DNA of 64,000 nucleotides, from assembly GCF_034670125.1 (NCBI RefSeq), contig NZ_JAXMOC010000001.1:62001-126000 (forward strand), written 5' to 3'. The notes beneath the pieces were generated by a model. That model was not told where the DNA came from and did not search any database. It worked only from the letters and a program-made list of their open reading frames with translations. Below are positions 52,805 to 62,023 of the stretch, piece by piece (the first letter of the stretch is position 1; the number at the start of each line of letters is the position of its first letter). Made by a program: the position numbers and the translations under genes. The DNA is from Maricaulis sp034670125 (lineage in GTDB: Bacteria > Pseudomonadota > Alphaproteobacteria > Caulobacterales > Maricaulaceae).

Positions 52805-54930
52805 GGTCTGACCTCACAGAAGGGTTCCAGGGCATTGGATTGTGCAGCGGCACGCCGCCAGGCGAACTGTCGGCCATCGCTGGCATAGGCGTAGACATGG
52901 CCGTTCGGGATCAGGGCGACGGTGATCCCGCCATACCCCGACATTGCCGGGATCCAGGCATCCCGCCCGCACCCCAGCGCCGGGCCGGCATTCCAGGCCC
53001 AGAACCCGTTCTGATAGCGTTGGGTCTCTCCACCGGCGGGAAGTCCGCGATCCTCCGGATCGCGCTGCAACGCCGCGTCCAGCATGCCCGGATCCAGCGT
53101 ATCCGGCGCGCGCGGCCCAAGGAGATAGGCGGCCAGACGCACCACGTCATCGAAGTGCAGGGTCAGCCCCCAGCCCGCTACCGGTTGCTGTTCTGCGTCA
53201 TAGGTCCGGCGGGTCCGGTCTGCGAGCGGCGACAGCCCGATTTCGTGCCAGATCGGCACCAGCAGGTCGTTGTAGAAATCGGAGTCGGCCCGGCCGGTTT
53301 GCTCTCGCCAGAACGCCTGCATGGCGGCACCAAGCACATAGGTGTCGGTTGTGTGGTAGACCCAGTCTTCACCCGGGTCGGTCCGGCGCGGATGCAGGCT
53401 GCAAGCCGCCTCGATCCGGTCAGCGTGAGTGGTCTGTGACATGAATGTCCACAGCGACGGATCGTCCTCATCGCGATTGTAGTCGGATGAAGAATAGAGG
53501 CCGGTGGCCATGTCCAGGGCGTGCTCGAACGTGACACCGCTCCACCGCGCCGCGGAACAGGCCGGTACGTAATCAGCAATGTGGGCCGACCGGGCGCCGG
53601 GATACAGCCGTTCCAAACGCATCAGGGCCACAGACGCCACCATTGATTTGGCGAGCGAATAGGATGGCAGGGGCAGGCTCTCGCAATAAGGGTCAGGCCC
53701 GAAGCGGGTTTGACATCCCCCCGCGAACAGCGCGTCACCGGCCAGCAGTCCAAAAACGGTCATCGCGTCAGGCGAAACCTCAAGCGGCGAGCCGAATGCC
53801 GCAATGTCTGCCCCGGTGAAACGTTCCTGAAGGGCCTCGATCGGATGCCGGACAGACCGATTGGCACGTTCGGCCTGAAAACGCTCCCGAACACGGTCGG
53901 CGGATGGGTGCTGTTCCGGCTCAAAACTGACCGTCAGGCGGGTCCACAGGTCGAACTGGAAATAGGCGCAAGTCTCGGCCCCCATCACCAGGGCGGCTCG
54001 CTGGACATGGGCTCCGTGGGCGGGATCGAATCCCAGCCAGCCGGTATGGATGCAGTTGGCATTGCGCTCCTGCAGGGCAACCGGCATGACCGCCCGAAGC
54101 TGACCATCCGGCATCTGCCACACCCGACCCGGCTCGACGATCCACTCCCAATGCGGATGCTCGGCCGCCTGCGGGCCACGTGCCACGGGGATCAGCATAT
54201 CGCCATCGCCGACCACCGAAATTTCAAGCTGCGGCAGCGAGAAAATCCCCGCCTCGGACCCGTAGCCGAATTCATCGCGATGAACCCGCAAGCCATCGAC
54301 GGCGTCCAAGGGCTGAATGGACAGTCGACCCGACACCGGCGTTTGCAGCGACCGGGCATCAGCCGGCGGGGAAAAGGCCTCGCTGGACAGTGGCTGTCGC
54401 AACGGCGCGTCACCCGCGGGTATCCGCGTGCCCAGATCAATATCGCCAGCCCGGGCGTCTACCCGGAGATTGTCGGCCCAGCAGGTGTCATTGAGAGTAT
54501 TGCCCGCGGCCCGCAGGCGTACGGCGATCCAGTCTCGGACAGGTGGAGCGATGAGAGCCCCACCGACCCTGTGCAGGGTCAGACCATCATCCTGGCCGGG
54601 GCCAATCCGACCCAGCTCCTGCCAGTCCTCGCCATTGTCCGACGCTTCGAGCAGGCAGGCATCCTCACCTTCCAGGTCAAGCGCCGCGAAACTCACCGAG
54701 ATCCGCACGTCGCCACGACCATCCAGCGCGACGACGCGAGCGGCCCAGGCATTCCGGCGCAGCCTCAGGGCGTGATTGCCGGCATATTCCGTCAGCTGGA
54801 TGTCTCCCCGTCCTGCCGACCCCCGCCAATCGGCACCCAGGCCTGCCTCGAAATCCTCGACAAGCGGGCCCTGTGCCTGCGCGAATCCGGCCAGCAACAG
54901 CGACGACAGGCCGGCGAGGACGGTCCTCAT
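52801..54930 (-). CDS. Secreted serine hydrolase (beta-lactamase/PBP-like) with N-terminal jelly-roll domain
   Basis: A 709-residue exported protein. The signal peptide ends GFAQAQ near 20. Residues 22-170 form a beta-sandwich (VEDFEAGLGADW start) like carbohydrate- or peptide-binding jelly rolls. The C-terminal half is a class C beta-lactamase fold with the SxxK nucleophile motif SYSLAKSMV near 430 and YHTTDTYVLG near 540 in the place of the YxN/YxS motif. Such proteins act as peptidases, esterases or amidases in the periplasm. ATGA overlaps with the genes on both sides show one coupled mRNA. Confidence 0.82.
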   Translation of the reverse strand: MRTVLAGLSSLLLAGFAQAQGPLVEDFEAGLGADWRGSAGRGDIQLTEYAGNHALRLRRNAWAARVVALDGRGDVRISVSFAALDLEGEDACLLEASDNGEDWQELGRIGPGQDDGLTLHRVGGALIAPPVRDWIAVRLRAAGNTLNDTCWADNLRVDARAGDIDLGTRIPAGDAPLRQPLSSEAFSPPADARSLQTPVSGRLSIQPLDAVDGLRVHRDEFGYGSEAGIFSLPQLEISVVGDGDMLIPVARGPQAAEHPHWEWIVEPGRVWQMPDGQLRAVMPVALQERNANCIHTGWLGFDPAHGAHVQRAALVMGAETCAYFQFDLWTRLTVSFEPEQHPSADRVRERFQAERANRSVRHPIEALQERFTGADIAAFGSPLEVSPDAMTVFGLLAGDALFAGGCQTRFGPDPYCESLPLPSYSLAKSMVASVALMRLERLYPGARSAHIADYVPACSAARWSGVTFEHALDMATGLYSSSDYNRDEDDPSLWTFMSQTTHADRIEAACSLHPRRTDPGEDWVYHTTDTYVLGAAMQAFWREQTGRADSDFYNDLLVPIWHEIGLSPLADRTRRTYDAEQQPVAGWGLTLHFDDVVRLAAYLLGPRAPDTLDPGMLDAALQRDPEDRGLPAGGETQRYQNGFWAWNAGPALGCGRDAWIPAMSGYGGITVALIPNGHVYAYASDGRQFAWRRAAAQSNALEPFCEVRP

Positions 54931-56537
54931 GGCGTCACCCCGAGCATCGCGGCCAGCGGTTGGAGTTGCGCCTCATACCGGTGCCACAGACCAACAGAAC
55001 TGGAATAGAGCGGCTGACGGACCTGTGCAGCACTGTGCGTGGCCGACGGCGTCGGATTGCGGTGAAAGGCAAGACACGCCTGCTCAAACTCAAGTCCGAC
55101 GGCCTCGAGCAGTCGCCGGGTCTGACCATCCTGGTCCGTGACGACATCCTCGTATTGCACATCAATGATGCGCCCCGGCAGAACGTCCCGCCAGTGCGCC
55201 ATGAGAGCATCCTTGGCCCGCATGTAAGCAGCCAGATCGGCAAAGTCGTAGGAATAAGGATATCCCATGCGGAACAGGGCCTTGTAGAGAGAGTACGCAT
55301 TGTCCATCGGGTCACGCTGAAGGTGAATGATGCGCGCGGCCGGCAGCGCGGCCGCGATCAGTCCGATATAAAGAAAGTTCGCCGGCGCCTTGTCGATGAA
55401 GAAGCGGGAACCAGCCGCCCTTTCACCTGCGCGCTTGCAATAGGCTTGCCCAAGCATGGACGGATCGAGCCCCGAGGCGGCCTTGATCAGCCCTGACTTG
55501 CCGCCATCGGCCCGGCAAAGTGTCGTCAGTCCAAGCGCGAAGTCGTTCAGTTCGCCAAGGCTTTCCACTTCGGAATGGGCGCTGAGTATTCGGTCAATCA
55601 GTGTCGTCCCGCTACGCGGCAGGCCGAGCACGAACACCGGACCGTCCCCACCTTCAACTTCACCTTCACCTTTACAGGCTTTGCCAATACCGTCCCCGCG
55701 CCGACCCACTCGGTCAAAATAGGTCCTGTCAAAGGCCGACGCGATTTGCGCCATGGTGTCGACGTCGCCCGACACGTCGTAGCGCATGAGACCCCGCCTG
55801 TGCCCGGCCCCTACGGTCAGGGCATCGAAGCTCGCCTTGTAGTCTCCGAGATCCTCCAGCTCCTTGGCCAGGGCGTAATGCAAGGCCACCGGGCCCATCG
55901 GCGAGCGGTGGGGAGCCCGCACCATTCGTTGCAGCTCATCAACGTGATTTCGATCGGCGGTCTGTCGACGCAGCGTCGCGCGATTGTAGTAGGCATCATA
56001 GTCGTGCGGCGCGCGGGCGATCACGTCATCAAAGGCTGCCTCCGCCGCCTCAAGCTCACCGACAGCTACGAGATGGGTGGCGAGATTGTAGCGGTGGGCC
56101 GGCTCGTCCGGCGACAACGCGACAGCAGCGCGTGCGCACCGGGCGGCGTCCGCATGCTGGCCGCATTGCGCGAAGGCTTCCGCCAGCCGCCCCAGCCAAT
56201 TGGCATTCCCGGCGGCCTCGTCTTCCATGGCGAGCAAGCCGGCTCTGGCCTGCTTGATGTCTCCGAGATGGACATCAGCCTCGACCATCATCAACCGCGC
56301 CAGCGGCGAAGACGGCTCGATCGAAAGCGCCGTGTTCAGCGCCGCGCGCATGCCCCCGGCGTCACCAGCCTTCTGTAGCGCCCGGGCACGAATGATCCAA
56401 CCCTCAGCAAAGCCGGGATATTCCCGGACCAGTGCCTCGGACATGGCCTGACCTTGTGCGATCCGCCCGGCGCGCAGGGCCCGGTCGATACTGGCGAGTT
56501 GGGCTTGAGGCGGAGCAGACGTGTTCACGGCGACCAT
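54927..56537 (-). CDS. TPR-containing sulfotransferase family protein
   Basis: 536 residues. The N-terminal half (1-270) is made of TPR helical repeats rich in Ala and Leu. The C-terminal half is a sulfotransferase with the 5'-phosphosulfate loop FVLGLPRSGTTLIDRILSAH near 295-315 and a 3'-phosphate region RDPMDNAYSLYK near 405. No signal peptide, so the protein is cytoplasmic. Genes of this type are often found next to TonB-dependent receptors in Caulobacterales and Sphingomonadales, but their acceptor is unknown. It sits between the receptor (50-base gap) and the serine hydrolase (ATGA overlap). Confidence 0.85.
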   Translation of the reverse strand: MVAVNTSAPPQAQLASIDRALRAGRIAQGQAMSEALVREYPGFAEGWIIRARALQKAGDAGGMRAALNTALSIEPSSPLARLMMVEADVHLGDIKQARAGLLAMEDEAAGNANWLGRLAEAFAQCGQHADAARCARAAVALSPDEPAHRYNLATHLVAVGELEAAEAAFDDVIARAPHDYDAYYNRATLRRQTADRNHVDELQRMVRAPHRSPMGPVALHYALAKELEDLGDYKASFDALTVGAGHRRGLMRYDVSGDVDTMAQIASAFDRTYFDRVGRRGDGIGKACKGEGEVEGGDGPVFVLGLPRSGTTLIDRILSAHSEVESLGELNDFALGLTTLCRADGGKSGLIKAASGLDPSMLGQAYCKRAGERAAGSRFFIDKAPANFLYIGLIAAALPAARIIHLQRDPMDNAYSLYKALFRMGYPYSYDFADLAAYMRAKDALMAHWRDVLPGRIIDVQYEDVVTDQDGQTRRLLEAVGLEFEQACLAFHRNPTPSATHSAAQVRQPLYSSSVGLWHRYEAQLQPLAAMLGVTP

Positions 56538-56587
56538 GAGAAAGTTGACGGGGCGGCCGCAGTCGCGACCGCCCCGACATTATCCGA

Positions 56588-58972
56588 TCAGAAGCTGAAG
56601 CGAACGGTTGCACCGACAGTGCGCGGCAGGGCGATCATTTCCTTGTTGCCATTGCCGAAATACCCGTCGGCGGGAGCCGTGCCCATATAAGCCTCGGTGA
56701 ACACGCCAGTGACCCCGGCCTCGTTGGTGATGTTCTTCATCCACAAGGACAGGTCGACATTGTCGCGCGAGAAGGTCGTTGTCAGGTTCCAGATCGAGAA
56801 CCCGTCAAGCGGGACATTGAATGTCGGCGAAGTTGTCACAGCGTTTCGCGTTTCCGACTGATAATAGCCATCCAGTCGCGTGAAAGTGGTCCAGTCGGCC
56901 AAGCGGCCGGTGTGGTCCAGCGACCAGTTGAACTGGTGCTCCGGCGTACCCGGCAGCATGGCACCCTCGAGTGCGATCGGAGCGGCAGGAGCCGGACGAT
57001 CAGGTGCGTGAAAGTTCTCGCTCAGCTGGGCGTCGATGTAGGCGTAGCCGAGGGCATAATGCCAATCATTGCCGACAAAGCCTTCCAGTGATGCCTCAAG
57101 CCCATAGGTCCGCGCGGCGCCGCCATTCTGGACCGCGAAGAAGCCCCAATTGGTGGTCGACGTATTGAACTGCGGATCAGCCCAATCGATGTAGAACACG
57201 CTGACATCATAGATGAAGTTGCCACGGTCACCTTTTACGCCGATCTCGTAGTTGACGACCGAGTCAGAGCCATAGACCTGCCAGCGCGGGTCTTCGGCAT
57301 AGAAACCGGCCAGCGGGACGGCGTTGGCGCCGCCGCGGCGATAGCCCTCGGAAATGGTGGCATACAACATGTCATCATCCGAGAACCGCCACGCGCCGTT
57401 CAACTTGAACAACACGTCGCTTTCAGTCGTCTCGAAGTCCGAGTTGACGTCCGGGAAGAGGCCAGTCCACAGCGGCAGCGCCATGTAGCTGTCATTCTCG
57501 GATTCATTGTCGAAATAGCGACCGCCAAAGGTGATGTCGACATCTTCACTGGCGTGCCAGGTCAGCTCGCCAAACACCGACATTTCGGTGAAATGCTCGG
57601 TCTGGCGATAATCCCAGTCCTGATCGCCAGTGACGGCTCCAGCGGCCAGCGGAAGCAGCGTATCCCACCAGTCCTTGAAGCCGACGAGGAAGCTTTGCTG
57701 CGTCATCTCGCGCTGCTGGCTGCGATAGAAGCCGCCAACCACATAGTCGAAGTCACCGCCGTCATCGGTGACAAGGCGCAATTCCTGGATGACAGCCTCA
57801 TCGGCATAGGTCCGGACCGCCTGGGCCATCGGACGCGGATAATTGTAGTAGAAACCGAGCCAACCGGCCTGCGCATAAAAGCCTGTATTCTCACTGATGC
57901 TGTCGCCGCTGTGGTCATAGTGGGAGGTCGACGAGGTCAGGGTTGCGAAACCGAGATCAACTTCCGCCTCAAGCGACGTCATATTAATGTCGCGGCTGGA
58001 CGGCTCCAGCTGGATCGAGCCGTTTTCATAATCGTCATAGACATTGCCGAAACCATCTGTGCCAACGGTCTGCTGGCGACGGCCGCCCACTTCGTCGGAC
58101 TGACGGGCGTGAACCAATCGGATCGACGTCGTGTCATTGGGTTCAACCAGCAAAGTGGCGCGACCCATCCAGGTGTCGAACGTATCGGCATCTTCCTGCG
58201 ACCGGTAGGACGCGGTCGGATCCAGCACACCATTCGGCGCGACCGGCGTACCGCTGGCATCAAGCTCATAGAGGTTCACATAGTCGGTGATGCCCGGATA
58301 GTCGCCGAGGCTTCCGACCAGGCGCAACGCAGCGCGCTCACCCAACGGAATGTTCAGAGCGCCATCGATGCCAAAACCATAGCTCTCGGAGCCGTTCACA
58401 TGCGACGCGGATCCGGACAGGTAGCCACCAAACTCACCCAGCTCGGGATCACGTGTGATATAGCGGATGGTCCCGCCCAGCGAGCCGGAACCGTAGAGAG
58501 TGCCCTGCGGGCCTCGCAGCACTTCCACCCGCTCGAGATCGCGCAGGGCGAAATTGGCAAAGATCGGCGTGTCATTGATGTAGGTGGACACAGACGCGAC
58601 CGAGGACGTTGCATAGTCTCCCAGACCATTGCCATCCACAGCAAGACCGCGAATTCGGGCTGCGTTGAGCGTCCCGGCATTGCGCGCGCCCCGATCAACA
58701 ACCGTTACACCCGGGATCGAGCGCAGCAGCTCGGCCTCGTCGAGAATTTGCCCGGCCTCGATCGCTTCGCCACCGATTGCCGAAATGTTGTACGGAACAT
58801 CGGATACGGTTTCTTCGCGCCGCGTTGCCGTCACCGTGATGACATCGCGTGTAACGCCTTCATCCTGACCGAGCGCCACGCCCCCCAGGCTCAGCCCTGC
58901 CAGGGCAGTACCGCCCATGAGGGCTGCCGACAGAACCTTTCGGCTCATGCTATGCTTCGTGAATTCGCCCAT
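56588..58972 (-). CDS. TonB-dependent receptor
   Basis: A 794-residue outer-membrane receptor. The signal peptide ends near GVALGQ (35); the TonB box/early plug DVITVTATRREE is at 43-54; the plug domain carries LLRSIPGVTVVDRG and LRDLERVEVLRGPQGTLYGSGSLGGTIRYIT near 150-180; the 22-strand barrel ends in the sorting sequence VRFSF. There is no N-terminal STN signalling domain, so it is a plain uptake receptor. GGAGGAGTATC precedes the ATG. The family (IroN/CirA-like by layout) includes many non-iron substrates in Caulobacterales; here genes downstream point to a nitrogenous organic compound. Confidence 0.93.
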   Translation of the reverse strand: MGEFTKHSMSRKVLSAALMGGTALAGLSLGGVALGQDEGVTRDVITVTATRREETVSDVPYNISAIGGEAIEAGQILDEAELLRSIPGVTVVDRGARNAGTLNAARIRGLAVDGNGLGDYATSSVASVSTYINDTPIFANFALRDLERVEVLRGPQGTLYGSGSLGGTIRYITRDPELGEFGGYLSGSASHVNGSESYGFGIDGALNIPLGERAALRLVGSLGDYPGITDYVNLYELDASGTPVAPNGVLDPTASYRSQEDADTFDTWMGRATLLVEPNDTTSIRLVHARQSDEVGGRRQQTVGTDGFGNVYDDYENGSIQLEPSSRDINMTSLEAEVDLGFATLTSSTSHYDHSGDSISENTGFYAQAGWLGFYYNYPRPMAQAVRTYADEAVIQELRLVTDDGGDFDYVVGGFYRSQQREMTQQSFLVGFKDWWDTLLPLAAGAVTGDQDWDYRQTEHFTEMSVFGELTWHASEDVDITFGGRYFDNESENDSYMALPLWTGLFPDVNSDFETTESDVLFKLNGAWRFSDDDMLYATISEGYRRGGANAVPLAGFYAEDPRWQVYGSDSVVNYEIGVKGDRGNFIYDVSVFYIDWADPQFNTSTTNWGFFAVQNGGAARTYGLEASLEGFVGNDWHYALGYAYIDAQLSENFHAPDRPAPAAPIALEGAMLPGTPEHQFNWSLDHTGRLADWTTFTRLDGYYQSETRNAVTTSPTFNVPLDGFSIWNLTTTFSRDNVDLSLWMKNITNEAGVTGVFTEAYMGTAPADGYFGNGNKEMIALPRTVGATVRFSF

Positions 58973-59029
58973 GATACTCCTCCGGTATTCCCGGCCCCTG
59001 CTTGATACGACCTCTCGGCCCAGACATTG

Positions 59030-59953
59030 TCAGTCCAATATTTTCAGTCTCGGTTTGCGACCGCCGCCTTGGTCCACGGTTGATCGCGGCGCCGCATCGC
59101 CCCCCTGGCGATGCGGCATTTCCAGAGCCCCCAGCCCCGGCATGCTTGCCCGTCTCGCCTTGACATCGGCGTGAAGCGGGAACTCGACTTCGCTGTCACG
59201 AAAACTCTTCAGAACCTGGCCCAGCCCGTTCCAGCCGCGCTCTCGCATGCGGGCCACCGTCGACAGGTCCAGGTCGAGCGCGATCACCTCACGGCCCGCG
59301 CCCGCCTCGTAGATCACATCCCCGCCCGGCCCATAGATGGCCGAGCGCCCGACGCCGAGATCGCCCGCCAGGTTCACATCGACGAAGATGCATTGGTTGA
59401 TGGCCGCATTCGAACGGGCGATGGCCAGCTCGACATCGCGATCAATCGTGTTGGTCATCGTCGGCAGGAGTATGACTTCGGCGCCCAGGCCAACCAGGGT
59501 CCGGATGACTTCCGGGAACCACATGTCGTAGCAAATGGCGACGCCGACCCGGCCAATGCCCGGAATGTCGAAGACCACCGGATCACGTCCGGCTGCCACG
59601 CCTGCCTCGTAGGGGAGGAATGGAAACATCTTGTCGTAGCGAGCGACCATCTCGCCGGCAGGATTGATGACCGGTGTTGTATTGTAGATCGCGCCGTCAC
59701 GCCGCTCATACAGCGAACCGGGAACCAGCCACAGCCCCGTTTCCGCGGCCAGAGCCTTGAGTCGGACCTCGGTCTCGCCACCGGCCGGTTCGGCCTTGTC
59801 CAGACTGGCGCCGTGAACGGCAAGCTCGCCGACCACGACCAGATCGACCCAGGGAAACCGCTTGGCGATCGCCCGGGTCTCGCGCTCGACAAGTTCGAGA
59901 TTGTCGCTCTTGTCCGCTGCCAGTTGAAGCGCCGCAATTCCAAGTGACGACAT
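59030..59953 (-). CDS. Carbon-nitrogen hydrolase (nitrilase superfamily amidase)
   Basis: A 307-residue nitrilase-fold enzyme with a complete catalytic triad: Glu43 in VVGELAVHG, Lys108 in ARYDKMFPF and Cys141 in GVAICYDMWFPE. These enzymes hydrolyse C-N bonds of amides, carbamoyl compounds or nitriles in the cytoplasm. The C-terminal 40 residues are basic and probably disordered. It is 57 bases ahead of the receptor gene in the same direction, so it is probably the first gene of the uptake locus. An amide whose hydrolysis yields 4-aminobutyrate is the simplest reading with gabT and gabD downstream; this is inference. Confidence 0.88.
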   Translation of the reverse strand: MSSLGIAALQLAADKSDNLELVERETRAIAKRFPWVDLVVVGELAVHGASLDKAEPAGGETEVRLKALAAETGLWLVPGSLYERRDGAIYNTTPVINPAGEMVARYDKMFPFLPYEAGVAAGRDPVVFDIPGIGRVGVAICYDMWFPEVIRTLVGLGAEVILLPTMTNTIDRDVELAIARSNAAINQCIFVDVNLAGDLGVGRSAIYGPGGDVIYEAGAGREVIALDLDLSTVARMRERGWNGLGQVLKSFRDSEVEFPLHADVKARRASMPGLGALEMPHRQGGDAAPRSTVDQGGGRKPRLKILD

Positions 59954-60118
59954 TCTGATGCTCCCCGCGCACGGCCCTCACAACAAGATCAGCCGCATTG
60001 TTGGGAAAGCATGACAGGGCTGGGACATGGCGCTTAGAACCAGATCATCGCGCCTTATGGGGCCAGTTTTCTCGCCTGCCGCTCAGCCATAGGGCCAGAT
60101 GAGACGGACGGACCATCA

Positions 60119-61963
60119 TCACTGTGCTGCGTTGTCAGCGGCGGGAGCCAAGACTGCGGAGTCCACCACATGTCCATTCTGATCCAGCCAGTGCAACTGG
60201 TCGCCCTCAAACGCGACCGCAAATCCGAGCACCTCTCCGAACGCCCAGCTCCGCCACTGACGATACCATTGGCCACCTTCCACCCACCAGCGACCGACAT
60301 CCCGGTCTTCGCCGGCAAAGCCGGCCTGTCCCGACATGCGCCCATCGGCGTGCAACTCAATGGTACAAGGGTCGCCATAGACAGTCTTGTACAGCAAGGT
60401 CGCGCCGGACAATCGCGCCAGAAGCGCCTTGCCAGCCACGGGCGTCGGCTCGGACCGTCCGGTCTTGCGATCATCGAGATCCCGCATGGCCTGCGACAGC
60501 TCGGCAATGCCGGCGCGGATCGACGCGGCGGGCAACGATGTCACGCCGAGCCGGAACATGTTGCCCGGGCCATTGTCGTCAGCGAACCAATGGTCAGCGG
60601 GCTCGATAAGAATGCCCCGCGCCTCGGCGGCCCGGATCACTTCGCTGGCGTCCAGGCCGTCCGGCCCTCGAACCCAGTACGAGGTCCCGCCCTCGACCGG
60701 TGCAACGGCAATGGCGAGCGGGCGATAGTGGTTCAGGGCGTCACGAAGTGCGATCAGACGTTCCGCACAGACCTGGGTCAGCCGCCGCATCATGGCATCG
60801 TAATGTCCCAGCGACAGGAAGAAAGCCGCCGCCCGCTGATTGTTCGGGGATGGCCGCCGCGTCGTCAGGTCGCGCAGTCGACGTGCCGCGGCAATGATCT
60901 CGGGCGCGGCGACCATGTATCCAAGCCGGACGCCAGGCGCGAGAACCTTGGACAGGGACGCCACATAGACGACCCGGTGACCGTTCTCCAGGCTGCGCAA
61001 GGCCGGCATCGCGTCGCCGAGATAGTTCATCTCGCACTCGAAATCATCCTCCAGGACGAGAAAGTCTTCGCGTTCGGCCATCGCCATCAGCGCTTGACGC
61101 CGTTCAAGCGAAAGCGTGACACCCGTCGGACGTTGTCGGCTTGCCGAGACGCAGACGAGGTCGCGATCGCGCAACCGCCCGTCGACAATGATGCCGGAGT
61201 CATCGACCGGCTGATGCGTCACCTTGGCACGACGCAGGGCAAGCAGGGCTCGCAACTCCGGCAGCCCGGGTTCCTCAACCGCGACCCGGCTCTTCTTGCC
61301 GACAAGAACCTGTAGCGCGAGAAACAAGGCCTGCTGCTCTCCGACGGTTATCAGCAGCTCGTCCGGTCGCGCGGTGATGCCCCGCCGCGGCAGGAGCTTG
61401 GTCCGGATCTCCTCGATCAGCGCCGTGTCATCCACTTCGCCATTGTCGAGCGACCAGTCTTCGACCTCGGAAACGGCGAGCGCCAGACGACTGGCCTCGC
61501 GCCATTCGGTGACCGGAAACAATGACCGGTCATAACGCCCTTCGATGAAGGGGTAGCGATATCGCTGCCAGTCCGGCGGGCACTTGTAGGCTGAGTTCGG
61601 AGCCAGTTCCGGTTCCAGGAAACGGGAAACCACTTCGGTGCCATCCGTCACGGTCTCGCTTCCGGGCAGGGCCGGTGAGGCCAGTCGCCGGACTGCAGCG
61701 GTTTGCGGCACGTAGAGGCCCGACCGCTCCCGGGTCTCCAGATGCCCCTCCGATATCAGCTGCTGATAGGCGAGGAACACGGTGTTGCGCGAAACACCCA
61801 GCTCCTTCGAGAGCCGGCGCGACGACGGCAACCGCGAGCCCGCCGGAAACACCTCCGCATAAATCGCCTCGATGACCCGTCGCCTGATCTGCTCCTGCAT
61901 TGAAAGCGGACTCGTCCGGTCAAGGCGAAAGAGCGGCGCGAGAGATTTCGAGTGCTGGACCAA
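60119..61963 (-). CDS. MocR-type GntR transcriptional regulator (PLP-binding) with extra C-terminal domain
   Basis: 614 residues. Residues 20-90 are a GntR winged helix (SRRLSKELGVSRNTVFLAYQQLISEG). Residues 115-500 form an aminotransferase-fold sensor with the PLP Lys in VYVASLSKVLAPGVRLGYMV near 330-350 and DDFECEMNY near 300. MocR proteins such as GabR or PdxR stop near 470-500; here about 110 more residues follow (from about 503), Trp-rich with WWVEGGQWYRQWRSWAFGE, a small beta-rich domain I do not recognise. The start is probably TTG at 61963, since homology begins before the first ATG (61900). As a GabR-like protein it is a natural regulator of the downstream gabD-gabT locus. Confidence 0.87.
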   Translation of the reverse strand: MVQHSKSLAPLFRLDRTSPLSMQEQIRRRVIEAIYAEVFPAGSRLPSSRRLSKELGVSRNTVFLAYQQLISEGHLETRERSGLYVPQTAAVRRLASPALPGSETVTDGTEVVSRFLEPELAPNSAYKCPPDWQRYRYPFIEGRYDRSLFPVTEWREASRLALAVSEVEDWSLDNGEVDDTALIEEIRTKLLPRRGITARPDELLITVGEQQALFLALQVLVGKKSRVAVEEPGLPELRALLALRRAKVTHQPVDDSGIIVDGRLRDRDLVCVSASRQRPTGVTLSLERRQALMAMAEREDFLVLEDDFECEMNYLGDAMPALRSLENGHRVVYVASLSKVLAPGVRLGYMVAAPEIIAAARRLRDLTTRRPSPNNQRAAAFFLSLGHYDAMMRRLTQVCAERLIALRDALNHYRPLAIAVAPVEGGTSYWVRGPDGLDASEVIRAAEARGILIEPADHWFADDNGPGNMFRLGVTSLPAASIRAGIAELSQAMRDLDDRKTGRSEPTPVAGKALLARLSGATLLYKTVYGDPCTIELHADGRMSGQAGFAGEDRDVGRWWVEGGQWYRQWRSWAFGEVLGFAVAFEGDQLHWLDQNGHVVDSAVLAPAADNAAQ

Positions 61964-62023
61964 GTTGGGTTCACCGGGCGCTTGAACGACCCCGACACGC
62001 TATCAGTCGCCCCAGGCTGAGCG

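Noticed and set aside
52801..54930. Antibiotic-resistance beta-lactamase
   Set aside because: SxxK and YxxTD-type motifs fit the broad serine hydrolase family, the protein is twice the usual size, and the operon is catabolic.
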